Part shown: positions 1 through 5,036 of the stretch, piece by piece | How the letters are laid out: the number at the start of each line of letters is the position of its first letter | Numbering within the stretch: position 1 is the first letter of the stretch | DNA from: JBASTI01 sp964374025 | GTDB lineage: Bacteria > Patescibacteriota > Minisyncoccia > Spechtbacterales > HO2-43-30 | Direction: 5' to 3' | Length of the DNA: 5,036 bases | Assembly: GCA_964374025.1 (NCBI GenBank) | Contig: CAYJWU010000032.1 | Location: 1-5,036, forward strand | Translations under genes and position numbers: made by a program | The notes under the pieces: model-generated | Databases searched by the model: none | Seen by the model: the letters and a program-made list of their open reading frames with translations, nothing else | Told to the model about the DNA's origin: nothing

Positions 1-17
1 CCTTCTAGAATACTACC

Positions 18-46
18 ATTATAGCATTTTTACAAATCCCTGTCAA
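18..46 (-). promoter_or_regulatory. Consensus sigma70 promoter firing out of the left edge
   Basis: Read on the minus strand, the -35 box is TTGACA (positions 46-41), followed by a 17-bp spacer and a TATAAT -10 box (23-18). The -10 is preceded by TGc, so it is also an extended -10. All twelve hexamer bases match consensus and the spacing is optimal. The predicted start is an A near position 11. The -35 lies inside the last codons of murJ and the murJ stop lies in the spacer, so this promoter serves the next gene to the left, outside the window, not murJ. Such strength is typical of stable RNA or highly expressed protein genes; which applies here cannot be seen. Confidence 0.85.
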
Positions 47-1706
47 GTCCTAGCGGGGTTACCGGCCGTAATCGACGAATTTTTCCCATACACATCCGCC
101 GGAACGAAACAAGCTCCGGCGAACGAAATACAAACATCAAAATTAAATATGCTGCGCATCCAACAAAAGCCGCGGTCCCCGCCTGAAACAAAAGGCCCAG
201 CGCCACATCAGTGCGAAGCAAGGGCTCTACGAGAAAAAGCGTTCCGTACGCGGCGAGGCCCGCGATAAGGCTTGCAACAAGTATCTTTGCGCAGGCCCCA
301 TAAATAGCCGACGCCATAAGCCCCCCCATGTTTCTTTTGAGAGCATAAAAAAGTATTGCCAAATTAACAATTCCCGCGAGCGAAAAGGCAAGGGGCAGAC
401 CAAGAAGCGCTACATTATCAACACCCTCCATATCAAAAAAATCCGAAATAAAGCCAGACACTTGAGTATCCTTGAACAAAACAAAAACAAAGAAAACGCT
501 CAACGCTATATTTATGAAAAACCCTATACTATTTATGATAACGGGGGTCTTTGTATCCTGCATGGCGTAAAACGCCTTTGAGAGCAAGGGGATTAAACTA
601 TGGGCAAAAATTCCAAAAGAAAAAATCCCAAGCACGGCCGCGGTAAGGCGCGTGTCGTCCCAGCTAAATGCGCCGGAGCCAAAAATCAAACGCACAATAT
701 GAGCGCGCAAGACAAACATCAACACGCTTGTCGGCACAACGAAAAACAAAACTATACGGATGCTTTTTGTAAGCTGGCCGCCAAACAGCTTTGCCTTTTC
801 GCGCGATACGGATTTTGCGAAGGAAGGCATCGCGGCGGTCGCGAAGGAATACCCTATAATGCCTATGGGCAAAAATTGAAGATGGTTTGCAAGATTAAAT
901 ATTGCGATTGACCCGGAGGAGAGCATAGAAGCAGTGGCTGTAATAACCCACAGATTAAGCTGAAACACGACAAGCCCTATGGTGCGGGGAACCATGAGGG
1001 AAAAAATTTTTTGGAAATATTTGTCCTTCAGGTCAAAAACAGCCCGCCAGGTGAAACCGGAAAAAAATACCGAAGGTATCTGTATTATAAAATGCAAAAA
1101 CGACCCGAGGACCACTCCAACTGCAAGGCCGTATACCCCCATGGCATCCGCAAGGACTACGGCGCCGAAAATAATTCCCAAATTGTAGAAGATCGGAGCA
1201 AGCGCGTAGGTAAGAAAGCGGCGGAATGAATGTAGTATCCCTCCCAAAATCGCGCTCATACCCAAAAATAGAGGGCTCAAAAACATAATCCGTGTTATAT
1301 CAATTGTTATGGCTTTGTTTACTTCGTCAAAACCGGGCGCGACAAAACGGACCAAAAATGACGAACCTAAAACAAATAACACCCCGAGAACCAAAAGCGA
1401 AGCAACGGCTATGTTTAAAAAGTTGCTCGCCGCGCGCCATGCCTCTTTTTTGTCTTTCGCGTAAAGGGAAATAAAAACAGGTATAAACGCCGATGATATC
1501 GCGCCCGCGATAACAATATTATAAAGAAGGTCTGGTACGCGAAATGCCGCGAAAAAAATATCGAGCTCGTCTCCTGCCCCGAATTTTCCAGCCAATATCC
1601 TGTCCCTGAACAAACCCAAAATACGGCTTATAAGCGCCGTAGTCACGAGCAAAAATGCCGCGGATGTTATGGTTTTGGATCTAAAATGTATTAACCGAGA
1701 AACCAT
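30..1706 (-). CDS. murJ: MurJ/MviN-family lipid II flippase
   Basis: This 558-residue polytopic membrane protein belongs to the MurJ (MviN) branch of the MOP exporter superfamily, which moves lipid II across the cytoplasmic membrane for peptidoglycan synthesis. The N-terminal signature is clear: SRILGLFRDRILAG (27-40), then GAGDELDIFFAAFRVPDLL (43-61) and GAISSAFIPVF (68-78). The second-half block MVPRTIGLVVFQLNLWV (238-254) with SGSIAIFNLANHLQ (264-277) also fits. About 14 hydrophobic segments are visible by eye. It is somewhat longer than E. coli MurJ (511 residues), partly through a basic C-terminal tail. By eye alignment R28, R34 and D49 match E. coli R18, R24 and D39, but the R52 and R270 positions are Y62 and H275. 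The start directly follows the stop of the DUF4012 gene, with no Shine-Dalgarno sequence. Wzx-type or other MOP flippases are less likely given the MurJ-specific N-terminus. Confidence 0.93.
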   Translation of the reverse strand: MVSRLIHFRSKTITSAAFLLVTTALISRILGLFRDRILAGKFGAGDELDIFFAAFRVPDLLYNIVIAGAISSAFIPVFISLYAKDKKEAWRAASNFLNIAVASLLVLGVLFVLGSSFLVRFVAPGFDEVNKAITIDITRIMFLSPLFLGMSAILGGILHSFRRFLTYALAPIFYNLGIIFGAVVLADAMGVYGLAVGVVLGSFLHFIIQIPSVFFSGFTWRAVFDLKDKYFQKIFSLMVPRTIGLVVFQLNLWVITATASMLSSGSIAIFNLANHLQFLPIGIIGYSFATAAMPSFAKSVSREKAKLFGGQLTKSIRIVLFFVVPTSVLMFVLRAHIVRLIFGSGAFSWDDTRLTAAVLGIFSFGIFAHSLIPLLSKAFYAMQDTKTPVIINSIGFFINIALSVFFVFVLFKDTQVSGFISDFFDMEGVDNVALLGLPLAFSLAGIVNLAILFYALKRNMGGLMASAIYGACAKILVASLIAGLAAYGTLFLVEPLLRTDVALGLLFQAGTAAFVGCAAYLILMFVFRSPELVSFRRMCMGKIRRLRPVTPLGLDRDL

Positions 1707-1709
1707 TTA
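1704..1709 (-). other. TAAATG stop-start junction (translational coupling)
   Basis: The DUF4012 stop TAA is immediately followed by the murJ ATG with no intervening base. The roughly 20 bases before the ATG are almost entirely A and T (AAAAATAAAAAATAA just upstream, ending in the stop codon) and contain no GGAG-like sequence. murJ translation therefore probably depends on ribosomes that finish the upstream gene and reinitiate. The junction itself is seen; the coupling is inferred. Confidence 0.75.
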
Positions 1710-3803
1710 TTTTTTATTTTTGAATATATATCCTATCACCTTATCCGTGTCCAAGACCAGAGATTTCTTAAATTCATTCGTCAGGGCGTTATCCCATATA
1801 ACGCGCAGGTTATCCGGCGGATTTACTTTAACATCCGCCCGCGCCTCGGTTCCCGGCTGCTTCTGGAGATACAGGTTATATTTGCCCACATCATTTTTAA
1901 ATTCGATGCCAAATGGCAATTTGTATTCTACCTCAAATACGCTTGTCTTCTTTGGCTTTGTCACGAGCCATGTTCCAAAAACCGTTTTCCCGCTTTCGCT
2001 AAATACATCTATTGGACCAAATTCCTTAAGCGAACTTTCGATAGCGAAGACCTCTTCGTCTTTTACAAATTTAAGCTCTTCGTAATCCGAGGGGTTGCCG
2101 ACTTCTCTTCGCTCTCCCCCTGAATGAGAAAGTAACTTCGCGCCTTTTGGAACATATATTTTTAGATAATCTATATTATTTCTGTTGTACCACCAGTATT
2201 TGCTTTCTCCCCCCGCATGGACCCTCTTAATGAGCAAGCGGCCGAGTACCGAGCCGTCTTCTTGTATCTCTACCTCGTATCTTATTTCATCTTCCATAAA
2301 TTTATCGGTCTTGTAACCCCCGATATTGGAATGAACAACCGAGAGAAAATCAGTATCTAGCTCTTCGTTGATGCTTCCTGTCCATCCCTGCTTTTCAAAA
2401 AAATTCTGCGCCGCGAAATCATCTGAATAAAACATAATATACTTTTCTTCAAAAGCCCTCAATATCGCAGAAATCATCTCCTTATTTTTTTCTCTCGAAA
2501 CCTTAAATAACCTGTCGAGGAATATGGGCGTAAAATCCGCCAGCACCTGCTTGGGACGGTTGGCCTCCTTGTCGTAGGCAACTTCTACCTCGTATTGAAT
2601 TTCGTCGCGGAAGTTCTCCGAGTCAAGCGCAAGGTCATAATTCTCTAAAAATATAGGCCCCGTGAGAGAAAGGAGTCGTTCTATAACTTCGACATTCAAA
2701 CTGATTACTCCGTCTACCTTTCCTCCGCCAGTTTTTTCATAGAACCAGGCAACTTTTTTCGCGGATTTGGGAAAGTCCAAAAACCAGTTTGCGTCGTGCG
2801 TGGACCATGCCGTGGTTATGCGCTGAAAGGGCTTCGGCGGCACCACGTTTACGGTAAGCTGGCCATCAGCATTGTAGATGCCATCTACAAACATGTCTTT
2901 TAACTTACCTTTGTCAACTTCGATAATGGCGTATGAACCTATAAATCCCCCGGTAGGTCTAAGCTCACTGGAGTTTTGAAAAATTATTAAATACCGCCTT
3001 GGCGCATCCACGCCGAACAAAAACGCGGAGATTCCCGAATAATCCCTTGCGTTGCGGACGATATTTAGCAGCACCGGGATTTTCTGGCCAAGCTCGCTTA
3101 TAGAAAACTGAAATTCCTCTGCAAAGTCGCTCGCGCGGACATTTTGCATATACTGATCCGCCGACATAAGCTCGCTCTCGGCCAAAGAAAGCGAACTCGC
3201 CAAAACATTAAAGTCAGAAGGCGCGTATTCTTGCCCCACACCCGAGACGCCCGCAAGCATCGCAAGTATGGAATCGCCGGATAAAGCTCCTGCAAGCGCG
3301 CTCCCCTCGAGGGCAGAGCTTGTAATCTCTCCTGCCCTTGCGATGTGTTTTGCGGCGCGAAGAAGGGAGATGCTTGAGTCGGCTCGCGAATCAAATGGAA
3401 GATTCTCTGCGATTGAAACTGTGAGGTTCCCTACTTCGCTTATTGAGCTCTCCGCGGAGGCAAGATTTTCGTACGCCAGAGCGAAATCTTCTCCCGCTTT
3501 TTTAAAGTCAAAACTTTTCAGCGCGTCTTGCGCGCTCCTGAAATTTTGATAAGCCGTAATACTTTTTTCTGTTCCTTTGTCCTTGGCAAGAAAGGCGTTG
3601 TGCGCGAAAAATACGCCTAACAGCAAAATCAATGTGGCGGCAGAGATAAGGGCGAAGCTCCGCACTTTGCGAAACTGGGAAGCGGGACCTCGTTCATAAT
3701 CTCGTAATTTCTCGAAAAATTCACCCGTCTCTATATCAATAAGCTCCATCAATACATCTTCTCGCGCATCCAAAAATTTAGGAGGTTTTATCCCTTTTTC
3801 CAT
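1707..3803 (-). CDS. DUF4012 domain single-pass envelope protein
   Basis: This 698-residue protein has a charged cytoplasmic N-terminus (about 1-48), one membrane segment (about 49-71) and a large, presumably extracytoplasmic remainder. Residues about 77-250 are Ala/Ser/Glu-rich and look helical, perhaps coiled coil. The DUF4012 core follows: RRYLIIFQNSSELRPTGGFI (269-288) with the hallmark N-x-x-E-x-R-P-T-G-G-F, then DANWFLDFPKSAKKVAWFYE (337-356) and VDGVISLNVEVIERLLSLTG (363-382). The C-terminal part (about 500-698) is rich in alternating hydrophobic residues and probably forms beta-sandwich-like domains. The biochemical role of DUF4012 is undefined. The VDGVISLNV stretch faintly recalls LytR-CpsA-Psr enzymes, which attach glycopolymers to cell wall, but this is a weak impression. 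Adjacency to murJ supports a cell-envelope role. The ATG lies 7 bp from a TATAAT box, so the mRNA may be leaderless; an internal ATG at codon 19 (3747-3749) preceded by GAGAAG is a weaker alternative start. Confidence 0.88.
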   Translation of the reverse strand: MEKGIKPPKFLDAREDVLMELIDIETGEFFEKLRDYERGPASQFRKVRSFALISAATLILLLGVFFAHNAFLAKDKGTEKSITAYQNFRSAQDALKSFDFKKAGEDFALAYENLASAESSISEVGNLTVSIAENLPFDSRADSSISLLRAAKHIARAGEITSSALEGSALAGALSGDSILAMLAGVSGVGQEYAPSDFNVLASSLSLAESELMSADQYMQNVRASDFAEEFQFSISELGQKIPVLLNIVRNARDYSGISAFLFGVDAPRRYLIIFQNSSELRPTGGFIGSYAIIEVDKGKLKDMFVDGIYNADGQLTVNVVPPKPFQRITTAWSTHDANWFLDFPKSAKKVAWFYEKTGGGKVDGVISLNVEVIERLLSLTGPIFLENYDLALDSENFRDEIQYEVEVAYDKEANRPKQVLADFTPIFLDRLFKVSREKNKEMISAILRAFEEKYIMFYSDDFAAQNFFEKQGWTGSINEELDTDFLSVVHSNIGGYKTDKFMEDEIRYEVEIQEDGSVLGRLLIKRVHAGGESKYWWYNRNNIDYLKIYVPKGAKLLSHSGGERREVGNPSDYEELKFVKDEEVFAIESSLKEFGPIDVFSESGKTVFGTWLVTKPKKTSVFEVEYKLPFGIEFKNDVGKYNLYLQKQPGTEARADVKVNPPDNLRVIWDNALTNEFKKSLVLDTDKVIGYIFKNKK
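2872..2890. repeat. 19-bp near-perfect palindrome inside the DUF4012 gene
   Basis: TTGTAGATG and CATCTACAA form perfect 9-bp inverted arms around a single central base. The palindrome encodes the V-D-G-I-Y-N stretch (residues 306-311) of the DUF4012 protein, so the symmetry may simply follow from the codons. No promoter or T-tract accompanies it. The pairing is exact; any function is unsupported. Confidence 0.4.
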
Positions 3804-3818
3804 ACCCTCATTATACCA
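3803..3818 (-). promoter_or_regulatory. Extended -10 promoter of the DUF4012-murJ operon, probably leaderless
   Basis: On the minus strand the sequence reads TGGTATAATGAGGGTATG. A perfect TATAAT (3815-3810) carries the upstream TG of an extended -10. No TTGACA-like box lies 16-18 bp further upstream; that stretch is A/T-rich (CCAAAATTTTAAAAAAT). Counting the last T of the -10 as -7 puts +1 on the A of the ATG at 3803, so the transcript would have no 5' leader. The GAGGG next to the ATG is too close to act as a normal Shine-Dalgarno site. Confidence 0.75.
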
Positions 3819-3843
3819 CAGGATTTTTTAAAATTTTGGGGAC

Positions 3844-3867
3844 AAAAAAACCGCTAATCATTAGCGG
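3844..3867 (-). terminator. Rho-independent terminator of the ParB-like gene
   Basis: Minus-strand reading gives CCGCTAA, loop TGA, TTAGCGG, then seven consecutive T. This is a perfect 7-bp stem with a 3-nt loop and a U-tract, lying about 30 bp past the stop codon of the 186-residue protein. On the plus strand the hairpin is not directly followed by a T-run, so termination is one-directional. It separates this gene from the DUF4012-murJ operon downstream. Confidence 0.9.
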
Positions 3868-3895
3868 CATTGCTTTTCCTCTTCCTTCAACTTAC

Positions 3896-4456
3896 TCATA
3901 AGCTATTTTTTCTTGCGCCGCCAACTAATGGCAGCTTTTCGTGTAAAGCTCCGGCCAAAGCAATAAGCATACTGGCTTTAATGGCTATCCCAGTCTGTTT
4001 CGCCAGCGCCATCGCGCAACAGCGATGCATTCCCTCTATAATTACAATGCCGTGATCTGTAACTAAGCCGATCGTAGTGGTCTTCTTCGGGAAGTCGCGC
4101 GTTAACTGCCGAACATACCCATGCCGTTGAATTTCTGGATGTTGGGCTAACTTTGCAAATGTCGGAAACTCATCTTTGCCATAATACTTTTCCTTCCATG
4201 ATTTAAATGGTCCGCCATGAAATTCGGGCACACTATCTAATGGGTTGGTAATTTTATAAAGATGCCATTCCCTTTCAGCGCATTTGAACGGTTCGGTATA
4301 ATTTTTCCGCCACTCTTCCCAGGATTCAAAACCTCTGCTCTTGTAGTGCTCAACCCATTTAGGATCATCCGCTTCGTTTTTGCGCCACATATCAAACGTT
4401 TCTTCCCAGGTAAGAGGTTTTAGCAACCTAAATTTCTTAGGATCGAGATCGAGCAT
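3896..4456 (-). CDS. Hypothetical protein with ParB/sulfiredoxin-like motif
   Basis: I do not recognise the family of this 186-residue protein with certainty. The best clue is IVIIEGMHRCCAMALAKQTG (137-156). A beta strand followed by E-G-x-H-R and an Ala-rich helix matches the ParB/Srx-fold pattern (hydrophobic-D/E-G-x-H-R-x-x-A), which binds or hydrolyses nucleotides in ParB, sulfiredoxin and related proteins. The preceding TTIGLVTDHG (127-136) would form the adjoining strands. The N-terminal half is rich in Trp, Tyr and charged residues, with three related motifs: LTWEETFDMWRKN (15-27), FESWEEWRKNY (43-53) and FKSWKEKYYGK (84-94). No signal peptide or membrane segment is evident, so it is probably cytoplasmic. 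The ATG has an AAGGGG Shine-Dalgarno 7 nt upstream. The gene is monocistronic, with its own promoter and terminator. Chromosome partitioning is unlikely because a helix-turn-helix DNA-binding region is not apparent. Confidence 0.8.
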   Translation of the reverse strand: MLDLDPKKFRLLKPLTWEETFDMWRKNEADDPKWVEHYKSRGFESWEEWRKNYTEPFKCAEREWHLYKITNPLDSVPEFHGGPFKSWKEKYYGKDEFPTFAKLAQHPEIQRHGYVRQLTRDFPKKTTTIGLVTDHGIVIIEGMHRCCAMALAKQTGIAIKASMLIALAGALHEKLPLVGGARKNSL

Positions 4457-4493
4457 AGTTTTACCCCTTAATTCCTTTTGATTCCTTCACCTT
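4457..4493 (-). promoter_or_regulatory. 5' leader with AAGGGG ribosome-binding site
   Basis: This is the predicted 37-nt leader of the ParB-like gene, running from the inferred start site near 4493 to the base before its ATG. It contains AAGGGG (4469-4464), 7 nt from the start codon, which fixes that start. Upstream are two AAGGAAT copies (4487-4481 and 4477-4471) with a 10-nt period. These could be extra weak ribosome-docking sites or chance purine runs. Confidence 0.6.
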
Positions 4494-4499
4494 ATTACT

Positions 4500-4528
4500 A
4501 ACATAGATTTGCTCCCGCGTCTATACAA
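4500..4528 (-). promoter_or_regulatory. Candidate promoter of the ParB-like gene
   Basis: On the minus strand TTGTAT (4528-4523) and TATGTT (4505-4500) are separated by 17 bp. Each hexamer matches four of six consensus bases, and the spacing is optimal. The predicted start near 4493 leaves a short leader with a well-placed Shine-Dalgarno. The match is moderate, so confidence rests on spacing and position. Confidence 0.5.
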
Positions 4529-4531
4529 CCC

Positions 4532-4560
4532 TTGCGTATTTTTCGAAAAGGTGGTAACAT
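4532..4560 (+). promoter_or_regulatory. Candidate promoter of the rightward gene pair
   Basis: TTGCGT (4532-4537) and TAACAT (4555-4560) are separated by 17 bp, and the -10 is preceded by TGg (extended -10). The -35 is weak (TTG only). The predicted start near 4567 gives a leader of about 50 nt ending in a very strong Shine-Dalgarno. Its -35 box is only 3 bp from that of the divergent promoter, so the two may compete or share a regulator. Confidence 0.5.
4540..4549. promoter_or_regulatory. TTTTCGAAAA palindrome in promoter spacer, possible operator
   Basis: This perfect 10-bp palindrome lies between the -35 and -10 boxes of the rightward promoter, a usual place for a repressor site. It is short and A/T-rich, so chance occurrence is quite possible. 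No second copy is seen elsewhere in the intergenic region. Confidence 0.25.
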
Positions 4561-4604
4561 AATGCATAGTAAATTCGGGATGGTTCTTAAACAAATCCAT
4601 ATGC

Positions 4605-4617
4605 AAGGAGGTGCGAG
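4605..4617 (+). promoter_or_regulatory. Strong ribosome-binding site deciding a TTG start
   Basis: AAGGAGGTGCGAG includes AAGGAGGTG, nine bases complementary to the 3' end of a typical bacterial 16S rRNA. The core AAGGAGG ends 6 nt before TTG at 4618. A stop codon in the same frame (4588-4590) and no ATG between it and the TTG support TTG as the start. The same 13 bases recur before the next gene. Confidence 0.8.
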
Positions 4618-4971
4618 TTGTCGCGCGGAATTAGAATTACACCGGAGAGGTATCAAAGAATAAGCATGAAGGGAGACTCGTTAGGAAGAACGCATCACGC
4701 TGTCATATTTAACACCGCGAAACTCCGCGGAGCTAATGAAAAGCGTACCTTCGTAGCCAGATGCAAGTTGCCTAAAATATTCACTTGGACACCGACAGGT
4801 CACGGGGCAATTTCCAACTGGGACTTCGCGCGCAGCGAAAAATCCGAACAGTTGTCGGGGGAAGAGCTGGCATTGCTTGTGCCACGATCGCTATGGGTGT
4901 GGTTCGTTCCCGACTGGATGATATCTAAGAAATCTAAGATACGATTGTTCTATCTTGAAACTCACAAGTAA
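4618..4971 (+). CDS. Hypothetical basic protein, 117 residues, TTG start
   Basis: I do not recognise this protein. It is strongly basic by count (21 Lys/Arg against 10 Asp/Glu), with no signal peptide and no convincing membrane segment. The N-terminus is SRGIRITPERYQRISMKGDS (2-21), the middle has KLPKIFTWTPTGHGAISNWD (50-69), and the C-terminal third carries an aromatic cluster SLWVWFVPDWM (91-101) before a basic tail. The charge and aromatics would suit a nucleic-acid or ribosome-associated protein, but that is only an inference. The TTG start is chosen because of the near-perfect Shine-Dalgarno just upstream; the first in-frame ATG is at codon 17 and has no such site. The stop TAA abuts the next gene's ribosome-binding site, so the two probably form an operon. 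It is divergent from the ParB-like gene. Confidence 0.7.
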   Translation: MSRGIRITPERYQRISMKGDSLGRTHHAVIFNTAKLRGANEKRTFVARCKLPKIFTWTPTGHGAISNWDFARSEKSEQLSGEELALLVPRSLWVWFVPDWMISKKSKIRLFYLETHK

Positions 4972-4984
4972 AAGGAGGTGCGAG
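4972..4984 (+). promoter_or_regulatory. Second copy of the strong ribosome-binding module
   Basis: This is AAGGAGGTGCGAG again, identical over 13 bases to 4605-4617. It starts immediately after the TAA stop of the 117-residue gene. The AAGGAGG core ends 8 nt before the ATG at 4987, which favours 4987 over the in-frame ATGs at 4993 and 4999. Confidence 0.8.
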
Positions 4985-4986
4985 CA

Positions 4987-5036
4987 ATGAGTATGAGTAT
5001 GGCAACTGTGCAGACTTTGTGCATTTTACTCCTTTT
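4987..5036 (+). CDS. Start of an unidentified gene, cut by the window edge
   Basis: Only 16 codons are visible, MSMSMATVQTLCILLL, with no stop before the window ends. Three in-frame ATG codons alternate with AGT at the very start (4987, 4993, 4999), all within reach of the Shine-Dalgarno module. The run TLCILLL is hydrophobic and could begin a membrane segment, but there is too little sequence to judge function. The gene probably shares a transcript with the 117-residue gene, because its ribosome-binding site directly follows that gene's stop. Confidence 0.65.
   Translation, partial: MSMSMATVQTLCILLL

Noticed and set aside
600..1474. Several plus-strand open frames inside murJ
   Set aside because: All are antisense shadows of a well-supported flippase; their lysine-rich translations reflect reversed hydrophobic codons.
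1669..2085. Plus-strand open frame of 138 codons
   Set aside because: It lies antisense across the murJ-DUF4012 junction, has no ribosome-binding site, and both minus-strand genes have clear family signatures.
3098..3549. Overlapping open frames on both strands within the DUF4012 gene
   Set aside because: They lie within the Ala/Ser-rich helical part, whose GC-rich codons keep other frames open; no start signals support them.
3851..3867. Hairpin as an operator for the DUF4012-murJ promoter
   Set aside because: It lies upstream of the -10 region and is followed by a seven-T run in the direction of the preceding gene, so an intrinsic terminator explains it better.
3870..4055. Plus-strand open frame of 61 codons
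   Set aside because: It is antisense to the 3' part of the ParB-like gene and starts just beside its terminator; there is no ribosome-binding site.
4562..4663. Possible 33-codon upstream open frame (ATG at 4562, second ATG at 4580) overlapping the TTG start
   Set aside because: It could be a leader peptide, but it has no ribosome-binding site of its own, its first ATG lies at or before the predicted transcript start, and the composition looks random.
1..5036. CRISPR array, insertion sequence, tRNA or rRNA, toxin-antitoxin pair
   Set aside because: No regularly spaced repeats, transposase motifs, terminal inverted repeats, cloverleaf-like segments or recognisable toxin or antitoxin signatures were seen.

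Overview
The window looks like chromosome from a candidate-phyla-radiation bacterium (Patescibacteria, most likely of the Parcubacteria type). The main reason is a tandem pair: a DUF4012 single-pass envelope protein followed directly by a divergent MurJ-type lipid II flippase. I associate this arrangement with these small-genome lineages. The standard bacterial code fits: TAA ends three genes and TGA ends one. Base composition is moderate by eye. The lineage is inferred from gene content, because no marker RNA gene is present.

Layout from right to left. At the right edge two plus-strand genes begin: an unrecognised 117-residue basic protein (4618-4971, TTG start) and the first 16 codons of another gene (from 4987). 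Both are preceded by the same 13-nt ribosome-binding module. A 161-bp intergenic region (4457-4617) holds two divergent candidate promoters whose -35 boxes lie 3 bp apart, plus a small palindrome that could be an operator. Reading leftwards on the minus strand comes a 186-residue protein with a ParB/sulfiredoxin-like G-x-H-R motif (3896-4456), closed by a clear intrinsic terminator (3844-3867). An extended -10 promoter follows, whose predicted start site falls on the ATG of the DUF4012 gene (1707-3803), suggesting a leaderless mRNA. That gene's stop codon abuts the ATG of murJ (30-1706) with no gap and no Shine-Dalgarno sequence, so murJ is probably translated by coupling. Over the 3' end of murJ lies a fully consensus sigma70 promoter (TTGACA, 17 bp, TGcTATAAT) pointing out of the left edge, which implies a strongly expressed unseen neighbour.

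How the genes work together: the DUF4012-murJ pair is a likely two-gene envelope operon. MurJ would flip lipid-linked cell-wall precursor, and the DUF4012 protein would act outside the membrane in an undefined envelope role. The right-hand genes form a separate, divergently controlled unit of unknown function. I do not see a complete novel system. The most unusual aspects are the variety of translation-start modes in 5 kb (leaderless, stop-start coupled, moderate SD, strong SD), the consensus outward promoter, and a MurJ that appears to lack two of the arginines known to be essential in E. coli.
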